A stretch of DNA of 64,000 bases, taken from Flavobacteriales bacterium UBA4466 (GTDB lineage Bacteria > Bacteroidota > Bacteroidia > Flavobacteriales_D > Sanyastnellaceae). Shown here in pieces: positions 1 through 10,046 of the stretch. The stretch spans positions 21,474-85,473 of the forward strand of contig CAJJDD010000014.1 in assembly GCA_905182895.1 (NCBI GenBank), in the 5' to 3' direction. How positions within the stretch are numbered: position 1 is the stretch's first letter; each line of letters begins with the position of its first letter. Both the position numbers and the translations under genes were made by a program. The notes under the pieces are model-generated. The model searched no databases. It was not told the DNA's origin and was given only the letters and a program-made list of their open reading frames with translations.

Positions 1-1
1 T

Positions 2-94
2 GCTGGTGCCGACCTAATCGTTATTGGAACTGCCTTCGAAGAGAATCCTGATTTGATATTTGACATCAATGCGGTGAGAGCTTCAAATAGCTAA
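2..94 (+). CDS. C-terminal end of GGGPS/PcrB-family prenylglyceryl phosphate synthase (partial)
   Basis: Only the last 30 residues lie in the window, beginning AGADLIVIGTAFEENPDLI and ending at a TAA at 92-94. The AGAD-[IV]-VIG-[TN]-A-[FI]-E-x-[ND]-P pattern is the phosphate-binding end of the TIM barrel of geranylgeranylglyceryl/heptaprenylglyceryl phosphate synthases, which are common in Bacteroidota and join a prenyl chain to glycerol-1-phosphate. The identification rests on this short segment only. Confidence 0.6.
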   Translation, partial: AGADLIVIGTAFEENPDLIFDINAVRASNS

Positions 95-101
95 AAAACG
101 C

Positions 102-369
102 TTATCTCTTTATGATCTCTGTAATTAACACTCTCTTTTCTCCTCCGAAGATGGCTAGCTGGTAAACACCGCTGGCCAGCATAGAAACTGATAGCGAGTG
201 AAGTAATTCCTGAATGAACCAACACCTCTTTAACAACAGAATCATAAATGACTACTCTTGAGTTTATCAAACTAGAATCCGATGAATAAATAGTGTTTCT
301 GAAACTGGATACGGTTAGTCAAAAATTAGATAGTAGCGGAAAAAATGTTAAAGTATAGATCTTTTTCAT
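102..369 (-). CDS. Tiny secreted protein: signal peptide plus T9SS-type C-terminal tail (frameshifted)
   Basis: Read on the minus strand from the ATG at 369, the product begins MKKIYTLTFFPLLSNF, a typical signal peptide start. After a break near 320 it continues LTVSSFRNTIYSSDSS..VVIYDSVVKEVL, and after a second break near 185 it ends VSMLASGVYQLAIFGGEKR..ITEIIKR. The motif VIYDS..KEV followed by LASGVYxL and a basic end is the type A T9SS sorting domain. The whole product would be only about 89 residues, so there is almost no cargo between export signal and sorting tail. It converges on the upstream GGGPS gene with 7 bp between stops. It may be a real mini-cargo or the relic of a larger gene with an internal deletion. 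Confidence 0.55.
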
Positions 370-385
370 TCTCAAGAAATTAAGG

Positions 386-870
386 TTACAGCATACGCTG
401 CAATAAAGCTACATCCAACCAAATGTCAAATTTGTGACCTACTTCTCTTAAGAGTCCCGCTTCATGAAACCCGTGCTTTTTGTGGAACGTGATACTTCTT
501 ATATTGGTTGCATCCACCACTCCTATCATTGACCGTGCTCCATGAGATATGGCCAGGCTGATAAGTTCAGTCAATAATTCTTTTCCCATGCCCTGAGCTC
601 TGTATTTTTCGTGGACATACAAAGAATGCTCGACTGTAAATCTGTAGGCTACTCTTTTTCTAAATGAACCAAAAGTGGCATACCCAGCGCTTTATTTTCT
701 TCCTCAAAAACGATTACTGGAAAACCTTCTGATATTCTGGACTCATACCAAACGGACATTTTCTCTAGACTCCAAGTCTCGTATTCATATACGGCTGTCG
801 AGTTAAGAATAGCAGCATTCAAAATTTCTAGAAGCTGAGGTAAATCAGAACTAAGAGCGGGTCGAATCAT
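386..870 (-). CDS. GNAT acetyltransferase, phosphinothricin acetyltransferase-like (frameshifted)
   Basis: The N-terminal part starts MIRPALSSDLPQLLEILN at 870 and carries the YEYETWSLEKMSVWYESR segment typical of the PAT/bar-type GNAT family. A break near 675 shifts the frame; the continuation reads GYATFGSFRKRVAYR then SLYVHEKYRAQGMGKELL, where RxxGxGKxLL is the acetyl-CoA pyrophosphate-binding loop, and ends at 386. About 161 residues in all, the normal size. It would acetylate an amine, with acetyl-CoA as donor; the substrate is unknown. Its ATG overlaps the stop of the DCC-family gene upstream (TAATG), so the two are probably translated from one mRNA. Confidence 0.75.
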
Positions 871-1262
871 TAGTCTAAAACTCTGGTTTTTGTAGATTCA
901 TCTGGCAGTTCACAGGAATTGTTTTTCCCGAACCACTCATACCTGCGCTTAGCGATTTTATCATATGCCCAATCTCTAAAAAATTTGGGGAAAACAAAAA
1001 GAATTTTTAGCACGCTCCTCCATCCTCCTATATCTGAGATCACATGAAGTGCGGCAGAGCTTTTATCATATAACATCTCATTCCTCCAATAAAGAACACT
1101 GTCTAATGAGTTTAATTTTTCTTTAGGCAGACTTTTTTCTGCTGTTTTACCTTGAAGAGAGGCCACAGAAATAGACTTATCTCTATTGTTTTTGAGGATA
1201 TAATTGGCCAGCCTATTGCAAAGCACACAATACCCATCAATAAATACAATTCTACTTTCCAA
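870..1262 (-). CDS. DCC family (DUF393) thiol-disulfide oxidoreductase-like protein
   Basis: An intact 130-residue protein beginning MESRIVFIDGYCVLCNRLANYILKN. The DGxCxLCN signature near residues 9-16 defines the DCC/DUF393 family, a thioredoxin-fold group named after its Asp-Cys-x-x-Cys motif and predicted to do thiol-disulfide chemistry; no specific substrate is established. The middle (ASLQGKTAEKSL, then DSVLYWRNEMLYDKSSAALHVI) also matches the family. It is the first gene of a two-gene minus-strand unit with the GNAT gene. Confidence 0.85.
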   Translation of the reverse strand: MESRIVFIDGYCVLCNRLANYILKNNRDKSISVASLQGKTAEKSLPKEKLNSLDSVLYWRNEMLYDKSSAALHVISDIGGWRSVLKILFVFPKFFRDWAYDKIAKRRYEWFGKNNSCELPDESTKTRVLD

Positions 1263-1297
1263 TTTTTTATGGTTTATTTACAAAGTAACAGATTTCC

Positions 1298-2449
1298 GTG
1301 AATGGAAGGTCACTATTTTTGACACATTCAACATGGCAAATCCTTCAATTCGAAATAACAACGTTAAATTCAGAGAAAGAAAAATCTGAATGGGCTGATT
1401 TTGTGGGAGATAATCACCCTGTCTTGGGGTTAGGGAACATCGAGCATAGAAAGAGCTTCGGCACTAAACTGTGGTCCGTGATTTTCAGAAAAGATTCTAA
1501 GATAGCTGGTGTTGCTCTATTCGAAGAAGTGACTTTCACTTTTCAAGAGAACTCTCTCGATGTTTCTAGTTTCGTGAAAAATTTGATTTCTGCTATAAAG
1601 TTCGTGGCAGGAATGAGAAATATTCGCCTTCTGTTATGTGGAGATAAAATCTTAGATGGTGCGTTAGGTTTTAAATTTAACACGCTTATACAGCGAAGCA
1701 GAAAAAACGGACTTCCTCCTTAAATCCGGAATAGCGATTACAAAGAAAAAGGGCATTAAGCAGCAGTACATTCTTCTTAAGAGCGGAGAAAAAAGATTTT
1801 TTCAGCGCCCATGGATATATGTCCCTACAGAAGAATCTTTCTGTCTCGATATACACTGGGAGTCCTTTGACGAATATAAGAGTACACTGAAAAAGAAATA
1901 TCGTAAAAGAGCGAACTCGCTTCTTAAATAAAACAGCTCATTTAGAAGTAATAGAACCGACCCAAGAATGGTGGAAATCCAACTTAGATAAGCTAACAGA
2001 GCTCTACACGATAGCTAGCGAAAAATATAGATTTCACTTTGATCATTTTGATTTAAACATCGTAACCAATCATTTACAGCGAGAAAACCCGTGCTGGAGA
2101 ACATACGTGTATATGGATGGGAATGAAATAGCGGGGTACTTTATAGCCGGCTAGAAAAGAGGATTCTTATTATATCCATTTAGCTATACAGGAATATAGG
2201 GAGAACTCAACCTTTAGCGTTTATCACCGAATGCTCGTAGATATGGTGAAAATAGGAATCGAGCATAAAATGAAGAACGTGAAATTCGGAAGGACTGCAC
2301 CAATAGCCAAATCGAGCTTAGGTGCCATACCTGTAGAAACCTCAATCTTCCTTCATTCTAAAAAATCATGGAAAAGAGATTTTCTAAATTGGTTGTTCGG
2401 TAGAACTGATTTTGAACCTGCGGAACTCAGAAATCCTTTTGAAGAGTAA
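1298..2449 (+). CDS. Large GNAT-fold acyltransferase, FemAB/COG3146-like (multiple frameshifts)
   Basis: Four consecutive reading segments join into one protein of about 380 residues: 1298-1720 (..SEWADFVGDNHPVLGLGN..), 1725-1930 (FFQRPWIYVPTEESFCLDIHW.., then YKSTLKKKYRKRAN), 1930-2155 (EWWKSNLDKLTELYTIASEKYRF, then ENPCWRTYVYMDGNEIAGYFI) and 2155-2449 (YYIHLAIQEYRENSTFSVY.. to the end). The central block, a region of Lys/Arg followed by ELY..ASEKYRFHF and a DGxEIAGYF strand, resembles peptidoglycan-bridge-type FemAB or COG3146 GNAT proteins. The donor and acceptor cannot be told. A GTG at 1298 is the only start in the first frame and may not be the true one. Confidence 0.5.
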
Positions 2450-2450
2450 G

Positions 2451-4923
2451 CTATAAATCTATCCCATCCATCTCCTCACTGCCAGAGACACCCCTATTCC
2501 TTTTCTTTTTATTCTCTAATTTACCGAAATTATAAGAAAAACTAAGGTAAACGTTTCTGCTTTCTCTCTTCCTTCTGCCCTTCTGCGCGAAGTTAACTCC
2601 TGAAGTCTCGAAATTAAATTCCCTAGAATCTAACATATCACTTACCCTTAAACCTAAGGTTCCTTTCTCTTTCATTATACTTTTTTTCAGCGCCAAGTCA
2701 GAGAAGAATATACTCTGAATTTCTCCTTGAAGTATGACAAAAGGAGACCTGTACCTAGCAGATGCTTGGGCTTGCCAACCTTTGTTTTTATAGGTAATAT
2801 TAGCATTTGCGTTTCCGGCATCTCAAAAATTTACAAATCACTATCTAAATTAGAGCCATCACTTGCTGTTTTATAAGCATTCCCGCTAAGCATCATATTC
2901 CACTTATCCCATTTATTCCAAGTAAAAATAATCTCTAAGCCCTGATTTAAAGAGTTGTTCAAGTTCTGGTAGCTCACAGTAGAAACCTCATCTTCTAAAC
3001 TAACCAATCTGCTCATCACACCATTTACCTGCTTGTAATAAACGGAAGTCATAAACTGAAAAACCTCAGTTCTATAAGCTATACGAAGCCTCAATAGCAT
3101 CGACATACTCAGGTAGCAAAAAAGGATTTCCTACTCTTATAAGCAATGGATTAGAGAAATCTGTGAATGGGTTTAACTGCCTAGTTCTTGGTCTATTTAT
3201 TCTTCTGCTATAACTTAACATAAGCTCTTTTTCTTGGCTAAGCTGATACTTTAAATGTCCACTCGGAAACAAGGAGAAGTAATCGTTTTCAAAAAGTGAA
3301 TCACTAGTCACCAAGTATGAATCTGTAAGCGCCTGCTCTGCTCTTAACCCTAACTGAACACCTACTTTCCCTAAGCTCCTTCCCACTATCGCATAACCAG
3401 CCATAATAGTTTCTTTATACTCGAAATCATTAGACCTGCTGGTGTCTAACAAGAGGCTATCAGAAACACTAGAATTGGTAAAAGCCCTAAAGTCACTCCT
3501 TACAGTTCTCTGTGTGCTTTTAACTCCCGTTTCTAATTTCCATTTTTCTCCTATCCTATCTATGTAATCTAACTGTCCAGAATAAAACTGAAAGCCTCCC
3601 CCGATATCATTTCTTTCTATATAGTCGAATGTTCTACCAGTGTTTTCAAATTCATTAAATATTCCCACTTCATCTGATTCCATTATTTGAATATGAAAAA
3701 TCTAGCTATGTGGGCAGTAATTGTTAGGAATAAAACTTAGCTCATAACCTAGATTTAGGTCTATGTTATTTCCTGAATCTTTCTTCTGTGTTTTCTCTAA
3801 AATATTCCTCCTTTGAACTTAGGTCATTTATATCAGAGAAGATTAAAAAATCATTTCGATCTTCATCATTACTTTCTTTAATCTGATAAGTACCGTTCAC
3901 ATATAAAGTAGATTTAGAGGATAGATAAAGTTCCGTACCTAAGCCCAAATTATGGCTAATTTTTTCTCTGCTTCCCTTTCCATCTTGGATTAGTTCTGTA
4001 GAACTGGTATCGTCATAAGTAATTCTATCTGTCCTTCTCTCACTGAATCTATCTGCATATCTAAAACCATAATTGGCGAAAATATTTAACTTATCATTTC
4101 TCTTACTCACACTGAAAGACCCGTTATAATTATCGCCTGTAGCAGCTATAAGGCTAACATTCCCGCTATAACCAAAGAGTTTGTTTTTCTTTAATATTAT
4201 GTTAATAATCCCGCCCATCCCATCAGGGTCATATTTAGCAGAAGGGTTCGTAATAATCTCCACAAATTCTATGCTACTCGCTGGTAATTGGTCCAAGACA
4301 GCCTGGCGAGAAGAGCCTGTTAAGCCAGAAGGTTTTCCATCGATAAGAACAGTTACATTTTGACTTCCTCTTAAACTCACATTTCCATCAATATCTACCT
4401 CTACCGAAGGAATATTCTCTAAGACTTCATTAGCAGAACCACCCGTGGAAGTAATGTTCTGAGAGACATCAAACACTCGCTTGTCTATCTCTAGTCTCAT
4501 GAGTTCTTTACCCGCCAACACCTCAACATCTTCTATCATGGTGCTCGCAGGTTCTAAGAAAATTTCACCTAAATCTCGCTCTACGCTTTCCTTAGGCGAT
4601 AGTTTTACACCAGATAACACTTGTATTTTATAGCCTATGAAATTTACTTCTACAGAGTACATCCCTACGGGGATCTCTACGATTCTAAATCTCCCCTTTT
4701 CATCAGTAATACCGCCTGTAACGGCTGAACTATCTCTCTTTGAAATTAGCGTAATAGTGGCAAATTGAATAGCCTCCTTTGTGAAGTCATCTGTTACAGA
4801 GCCATAAACGACTCCTATCTGTGGGCGCTCTCTCCCAGGAGACAAACCTGTTCTTTGCGCCTGCAGGTGGAGCGTTGCAACGCTAAACCAGACCAAGCAC
4901 AATCCCTTAATTATAATCTTCAT
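2451..4923 (-). CDS. Outer-membrane beta-barrel TonB-dependent receptor family protein (frameshifted)
   Basis: The protein starts MKIIIKGLCLVWFSVATLHLQAQ, a signal peptide. A CarboxypepD-regulatory-like beta-sandwich follows (residues about 38-120, VVYGSVTDDFTKEAIQFATI), then a TonB plug-like domain (NEVLENIPSVEVDIDGNVSLRG, then VLIDGKPSGLTG) and a long barrel ending in aromatic strands. This order fits the 'outer membrane beta-barrel' (OMP_b-brl_3) group of Bacteroidota, which have a plug but whose ligand is usually unknown. The frame breaks near 3720, 3100 and 2700-2830. It is a single-gene unit, with a promoter-like TAATTTTG only 7 bases before its ATG. A perfect copy of the window's 12-bp palindrome lies inside its signal peptide coding region. 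Confidence 0.8.
4872..4883. repeat. Perfect GCGTTGCAACGC palindrome (copy 1)
   Basis: Twelve-base perfect palindrome, extended to 14 bases by flanking A and T. It lies in the signal-peptide coding part of the outer-membrane receptor gene, read there as Val-Ala-Thr codons. Confidence 0.9.
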
Positions 4924-4930
4924 TCTTCCG

Positions 4931-4938
4931 CAAAATTA
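4931..4938 (-). promoter_or_regulatory. Bacteroidota -7 promoter element before the outer-membrane receptor
   Basis: TAATTTTG on the minus strand matches the Bacteroidota -7 consensus TAnnTTTG. Only 7 bases separate it from the ATG at 4923, so the transcript would be leaderless or nearly so. No clear -33 TTG was found. Confidence 0.4.
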
Positions 4939-5067
4939 ACTCTTCGGTTCATTAAGTGTTCATATTGGATACTAAATTCATCCCTGAATCTTTAGACGAT
5001 TATCATCGCTTTATCCCTCGGCATTATACCAAAAACAGAATGTGATACTTTAAGTTAAAAAACTTAT

Positions 5068-5075
5068 TATTTTTG
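5068..5075 (+). promoter_or_regulatory. -7 promoter element before the TPP riboswitch
   Basis: TATTTTTG matches TAnnTTTG and lies about 9 bases before the first conserved riboswitch bases, the right distance for the transcript to begin with the aptamer. No good -33 TTG was seen at the usual spacing. Confidence 0.5.
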
Positions 5076-5083
5076 CGCCATCT

Positions 5084-5172
5084 CAAACAGGGGTGCCAAA
5101 AATCCAATCGTGGACAAAGGCTGAGATTATACCCGTAGAACCTGACCGGATAATGCCAGTTAGGGAATTGTT
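5084..5172 (+). promoter_or_regulatory. TPP (thiamin pyrophosphate) riboswitch, THI element
   Basis: The conserved TPP aptamer landmarks occur in order: CAGGGGTGCC at 5088-5097, a variable P3 arm, GGCTGAGATTATACCC, GAACCTGA, then GGATAATGCC and AGGGAA. These are the P2/P4/P5 core sequences that bind thiamin pyrophosphate. It sits between a promoter-like element and the ATG at 5213 of a TonB-dependent receptor. A CATCC..GGATG hairpin between the aptamer and the ATG could serve as the expression platform. Known TPP riboswitches lower expression when thiamin pyrophosphate is plentiful. Confidence 0.93.
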
Positions 5173-5212
5173 TAACCAAGAGTCATCCCCCGGATGGCCA
5201 TTAAAAATTGTT

Positions 5213-7779
5213 ATGAAAAATTTATTTTTGAGCACAGTGCTCGCTTTTGTTTCCTCATGTGTGTGGGGACAATTCACCATTACAGGAACTGTTATGGATG
5301 AAGAATCTGCTCCTCTGACAGGAGCTGTAATATCATTAAATGATGCTTATACTTATGCTATCTCAAACAGAGAAGGTAAGTTTAGTATAGCAGTTAATAG
5401 TGGCGAAAGTGCCACTATAAGAGTTGACTTTCTTGGGTATAAAACTTCGGAAAGACTTATCGCTAAATCAACCTGTTCTGACTTGGAATTTCTCTTATTA
5501 CAAGATGCTTTTTCTATTGCTGAAGTACAAGTAGCTAGTGTACAACTAAACAAAAAAACTCCAATGGCATTCACCGAAATGAATGAGGATGATTTGAATC
5601 CAAAAACTTTGGTCAAGATTTACCTTACCTATTAAACACACTTCCTGGTGTAGTCACAACTAGTGATGCAGGAGCTGGAATAGGATATACTGGTATAAGG
5701 ATAAGAGGCTCTGATGCCACTAGAATTAATGTTACTATTAACGGCATCCCAGTAAACGACTCAGAAGGTCAAGGAGTTTTCTGGGTGAATCTGCCAGACT
5801 TCGGAAGCAGTGTAAATAGTGTTCAAATACAAAGAGGAGTAGGAACTAGTAGTAATGGAGCAGCAGCTTTTGGAGGAACAGTAAATCTTCAAACCACTAG
5901 ACCAGATAAATCTAGTTATTTTAAAACAAGCTTAGGAGGTGGTTCTTACAATACACTTCGTTCTAACCTAGAGTTTTCTACTGGCATGATAGATAACAAG
6001 TGGAATTTTAATGGCCGATTGTCGAAAATAACCTCAGATGGATATATCGATCGTGCAAGCGCTAACTTGAGTTCTCTTTACCTAAATGCTGGCCTTTATT
6101 TGGCTAACACCACCATTCAAGCTGTAGCCATTAAAGGGCAGGAAAAAACATATCAGTCATGGTATGGAACTCCCGAGGCCGTTCTAGAAAACGATCAGGC
6201 AGGATTAGAAAATCTAGCCGACAATGTTTTAGGACTAGATGCAGAAGATAGAGAACGTCTATTAAATGCTGATAGGACCTATAATTTTTATGAGTATGAT
6301 AATCAGGTAGACGATTATAAGCAAGATCATTATCAACTTCACTTAACACAGATCTTTTCTTCAGCTCTAAGCCTTAATGTTAGTGGTCATTACACTTCTG
6401 GAGCTGGATTTTTTGAAGAGTATAAAAAAGGAGAAGACTTAACTGACTATGGAATAACCGTAGAAGACGACCAAGTCCCAATTGGTCAGGTTTCTAGCTC
6501 TGATATTATTAGAAGGAGATGGTTGGATAATGATTTTTATGGTGCTGTTTGGGCATTGAATTGCATCAGACATCAGCTTCAACACATTGTAAATGCAGTT
6601 TTCGGTGGTGCTAGCAACCACATGTACAACAGGAAGACCATTCTCTTGGAGAGGTTCTGTGGGCTCAGTACGCTGGTAACTCAGGCATTTCCAGCAGATC
6701 GTTACTACGAATGTGAACTCCCTCACCAAGAATGATTTTAATGCTCTTCTTTGAATAGCTAGGACTATGACGTAAAGGAATACTTTCAACTGTGTTCGCA
6801 CATGTTCAGGGACGTTTCATAACCTACGTTAGCTTGATAGGAACTGTTAGCAATGACTTAATGAAATATTCAGGCAGATAGCTTCATGGTCATTTCTTAA
6901 CCCTAAAATAGGAGCTTCTTATGCCAAAGGTAAGAACAGATTTTATGGTAGTTTCAGTGTAGCCAATAGAGAGCCTACTAGAGGGGATATTATAGATGCT
7001 GTTCCAGGAACATCTCCTAAGCATGAAACACTTAATGACCTCGAAATCGGCTATTCCTACACTGCTAGTAAATTCGCCTTCAATGCGAATATCTATAACA
7101 TGATGTACACTAACCAGCTCGTACTAACTGGTGAGGTGAATGATGTAGGTTCTGCCATTAGAACTAACGTAGATGAAAGTTACAGAAGAGGTATAGAACT
7201 GATAGCAGGTGTGAACATTACTAAAAAACTAAACTGGCAGGTAAATATGCCACGGTTCAGTGAAAACAAGATTCAATCTTTACACTGAAACTATAGCAGC
7301 TACCAATATGATGAAGACTTCAACTATTTAGGTGCCGAACTACTTACGACTGAACTAACTGATACCGACATTAGCTTTTCTCCTAACCTAATTAGCTGGG
7401 TCTGACTTAGGATTCATACGCTACTAGATAAAGGAAAACTCTGCTCTTAACGTTAGTATTCTCACCAAGTATGTAAGTGAGCAATACTTAATTAGACAAC
7501 GCAAGCAATGAGGATAAGACTATAGATGCTTATTTGGTAAATGATGTCGCTGTATGAGATATGCTCTTAAAGAACACCTTTCGTAAAGGAGTTCGGACTG
7601 AGCCTTCATCGCTGAACAACTTCTTCTCTGAAGAGTACTCTTCTAATGGCTATACGTATAGTTATGCGTATCAATATCCAGGAGCAAATGACGAAATGAT
7701 TACTGTCAAAGAAGAGCAAAATGCTTATTACCCTCAAGCACCTATCAACTTTCTGTTTCAGCTTGATGTGAAATTCTAA
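5213..7779 (+). CDS. TonB-dependent receptor under TPP-riboswitch control, probable thiamin uptake (frameshifted)
   Basis: The real start is the ATG at 5213 (MKNLFLSTVLAFVSSCVWGQ, signal peptide), after the riboswitch. A CarboxypepD-like domain follows (FTITGTVMDEESAPLTGAVI), then the plug, partly in another frame: LLNTLPGVVTTSDAG, GIRIRGSDATRINVTINGIP, QGVFWVNLPDFGSS, VQIQRGVGTSSNGAAAFGG. The barrel runs to the end, where the last residues FQLDVKF end in the usual aromatic. Frame breaks lie near 5620 and between about 6540 and 7560, where several occur close together. Receptors with a TPP riboswitch are predicted thiamin or precursor importers in Bacteroidota; the link here is inferred from the riboswitch, not from the protein sequence. 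It is followed by a terminator. Confidence 0.85.
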
Positions 7780-7809
7780 TTAAAGTTTCTATTTTACCAG
7801 AACTATAAT

Positions 7810-7846
7810 AAAAGCCCCTTCCAAACTAGCAAGAAAGGGGCTTTTT
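7810..7846 (+). terminator. Rho-independent terminator after the TPP-controlled receptor
   Basis: AAAGCCCCTT at 7811-7820 pairs with AAGGGGCTTT at 7835-7844 and is followed by T residues, 30 bases after the receptor stop. Confidence 0.85.
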
Positions 7847-7909
7847 ACCCGCAAGCTCCATTGAATATATTAATCAACATCCGATAAAATTTTAAAATAA
7901 ACAAGCATA

Positions 7910-8058
7910 ATGAAAACACTAGTTCTATTTTTGACATTTGTTACAATTTTCAATATTTCATATTCTCAAAACGGAGTCTTAAAAGGGTACGTTAAAGATG
8001 CAACTAATAATGAAGAAATTCCTTTTGCTAATGTATTTGTAGAACAGTTAAATTCGGG
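7910..8058 (+). pseudogene. Truncated N-terminal fragment of a second TonB-dependent receptor
   Basis: An ATG at 7910 opens MKTLVLFLTFVTIFNISYSQ, a signal peptide, then GVLKGYVKDATNNEEIPFA and NVFVEQLNSG, the start of a CarboxypepD-regulatory-like domain as found at the front of SusC/TonB receptors. Homologues continue with GTxTDxxGxY, but here the match stops near 8055, exactly where the end of the convergent conserved small gene begins. The remaining residues to 8119 are antisense to that gene and look meaningless. It may be a deletion relic, or a join made in assembly. Native function is unlikely. Confidence 0.65.
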
Positions 8059-8059
8059 G

Positions 8060-8314
8060 TTAGCAACCTGGCTGGACAAAGGTGTCCTTGCCAGACTTTT
8101 TGGTCTTTTTAGCCGATAAAGCTTTTCCCTCTTTATACTCCCCAAGAACTATTACTATCTTAGTTTTAGAGTACTCTTCGATGGCATCTTCCATCTCTTT
8201 TAGAGTGTCTCTTCTAATTTTTATTCCTTTACTCGATGCTGAATTCTTCAACTCTAAATAAAACCCGTCTCTTAGGTCTAATGCTCTGGTCGCTGGTCTT
8301 CCTTTTCTAGCCAT
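8060..8314 (-). CDS. Conserved small Bacteroidota protein of unknown function
   Basis: An 84-residue protein from the ATG at 8314: MARKGRPATRALDLRDGFYL, then KNSASSKGIKIRRDTLKEME and KTKIVIVLGEYKEG, with a lysine-rich end. I recognise this as a short uncharacterised protein that recurs in Bacteroidota genomes, with the MARKGRPA start, the SxxKGIKIRRD block and a final basic tail. The composition suggests a nucleic-acid-binding protein, but no function is known to me. It is divergent from the DUF922 gene at 8428. Confidence 0.6.
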   Translation of the reverse strand: MARKGRPATRALDLRDGFYLELKNSASSKGIKIRRDTLKEMEDAIEEYSKTKIVIVLGEYKEGKALSAKKTKKSGKDTFVQPGC

Positions 8315-8427
8315 GTCTGAATGTGTTTTTGAAAATCGCACGCAATCTAACAGAAATATGTGACGAAGCAAGAACATTCTAGCTTTAATTACAATCGCGT
8401 TATAATTAATTAAGATTTCTTCATGTA

Positions 8428-9041
8428 GTGCATTCTCTTATTTACTGTTTCTTAGGTACGGTTCTAGTAGCTCTTAACTCTATGAAGAAAATCATTTATC
8501 ATCCCCATCCTTCTAATTTCCCTAATGCTGAATGGAGCTTAGTCTCGCAGGCGCAGGGAACACAAAAGATATTTTGGTCAGAAAGTCAGCAATTTGACTG
8601 GGGAATGTTTAAAGAAAAGAGAGCAGGTTACGGGTTTGTCAAAGCCATGACTCATTCTGGCATTAGCTATGAGAGTAGATGTAAAAGAACGGGTTTATTG
8701 TGCTTAATGTAGAAGCCTACTTCATCTATGGTAAAAGCTGGGTTATGAAAGGATATAAAAAACCCCATCTACTCGCTCATGAAAAAATTCATTTCGATAT
8801 CTCAGAGATATTTAAAAGAAGGTTAGATAAGCTATGCGTAATAGATATAGAGTGGACTACGACACTTTCGTAGAGAAGAGATTATCAGGAAGCATTGCAA
8901 CGCCACTTCGACATAATATTCGATGAAATGGATGAATATCAGCCTGAATATGACGGAGACACCTCACATGGAACTATTTCTTTCAAACAAAAAAAATGGG
9001 AAAAAGACATTAGAGAAGCGCTGAAAAACACTAATCGTTAA
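8428..9041 (+). CDS. DUF922-type putative Zn-dependent protease (frameshifted)
   Basis: The segments join as ..FPNAEWSLVSQ.., KIFWSESQQFDWGMFKEK, VKAMTHSGISYESRCK, VEAYFIYGKSWVMKGY, LLAHEKIHFDISEIFKRRL. The W-x-x-F start, the TxSGISY strand and the HExxHFDIxEI helix are hallmarks of DUF922, predicted metalloproteases in which the two histidines bind zinc. Breaks lie near 8705 and 8870. About 200 residues; a weak hydrophobic stretch at the front may be a signal sequence. The first ATG at 8423 runs into a stop at once, so GTG at 8428 is used, which is uncertain. Its end overlaps the end of obg by 11 bp in convergent orientation. Confidence 0.65.
8892..8903. repeat. Near-palindrome GCATTGCAACGC
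   Basis: Differs from GCGTTGCAACGC at one base. It lies in the DUF922 coding sequence, read as Ala-Leu-Gln-Arg. Confidence 0.7.
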
Positions 9042-10021
9042 GCGCAGTCCAAATCAAATCCTTAAGAGGTAAAAGTCCCTGCTGAGCCACACTAGAAAAG
9101 AATAAAAGCTCTACTTCTGGCATTTGTTCTCTTATTTCTGCCATCAACTCTTCATCAATGGATAAACGACCTAGAGATAGTCACCAAGTGCTTTTTATCT
9201 AGTAAATCAGGATTATACTTTTCTAATTCATTCACTAAAATGCGATACTCTTTTAGATGATCCTCTGAATCTGCAGGTATTAAAAAGAGTAAAACAGAAT
9301 TTCTTTCTATATGTCTTAAGAACCTTAATCCTAATCCTTTACCCTCAGAGGCTCCTTCTATTATACCCGGAATGTCCGCCATAATAAAAGATCTATTGTC
9401 TCTGTAAGGAACCACCCCTAAATTAGGAACTAGGGTAGTAAATGGATAATTGGCTATTTCTGGCTTGGCCTCTGAAACCACAGACAGAAGGGTAGATTTT
9501 CCTGCATTCGGAAAACCTACTAATCCTACATCTGCTAATACTTTTAGCTCTATAACTCTCCAGTCTTCTTGGTGGTCTTCACCTGGCTGCGAATATCTTG
9601 GAGTTTGGTTAGTGCTCGTTTTAAAGTGGGCATTTCCTTTTCCTCCTCGGCCTCCCCGCATGAGAATAAACTCCTGACCTGGTTCAGTGATTTCTGCTAT
9701 AATTTCTTCTGTTTCCGGATTTCTGATAACGGAACCTAAAGGAACATCTATGTACATATCTTCTCCCTCAGAACCTATCATTAAATTTCCTGAGCCTGAG
9801 CCACCATGCTCTGCTTTAATATGCTTTTTAAACTTCAAATGAAGCAACGTCCAAAGCTGCTTGTCTCCCCTAACGATGACATGGCCTCCTCGACCTCCAT
9901 CCCCTCCGTCTGGACCACCTTTGCTGGTAATCTTAGAACGATGTAAGTGTGTAGATCCGGGACCACCATTTCCACTTTTACAGTGAATTTTTACGTAGTC
10001 AATAAAATTGGCGTTGGCCAT
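9031..10021 (-). CDS. obgE: Obg GTPase (ribosome assembly)
   Basis: Obg binds the large ribosomal subunit and couples its assembly to GTP supply. Residues 1-158 form the glycine-rich Obg fold ([23 protein letters not shown]), and the GTPase domain follows with P-loop GFPNAGKST at 169-177 and DIPG at 216-219. A break near 9165-9175 shifts the frame; beyond it the minus strand continues [33 protein letters not shown] to a TAG at 9031. The total of about 330 residues is normal for Bacteroidota Obg, with no long C-terminal extension. It lies 25 bp downstream of the hpt-adk fusion, a known pairing. Confidence 0.95.
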
Positions 10022-10046
10022 TGCAAGAAAACTGGATTTGGTGTGA

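Noticed and set aside
4765..4995. Plus-strand reading frame opposite the start of the outer-membrane receptor
   Set aside because: It is antisense to the signal peptide and CarboxypepD domain of a clear gene and has no recognisable protein features.
6131..6801. Minus-strand reading frames inside the TPP-controlled receptor
   Set aside because: They are antisense to the barrel region and become open only because of base composition and frame errors.
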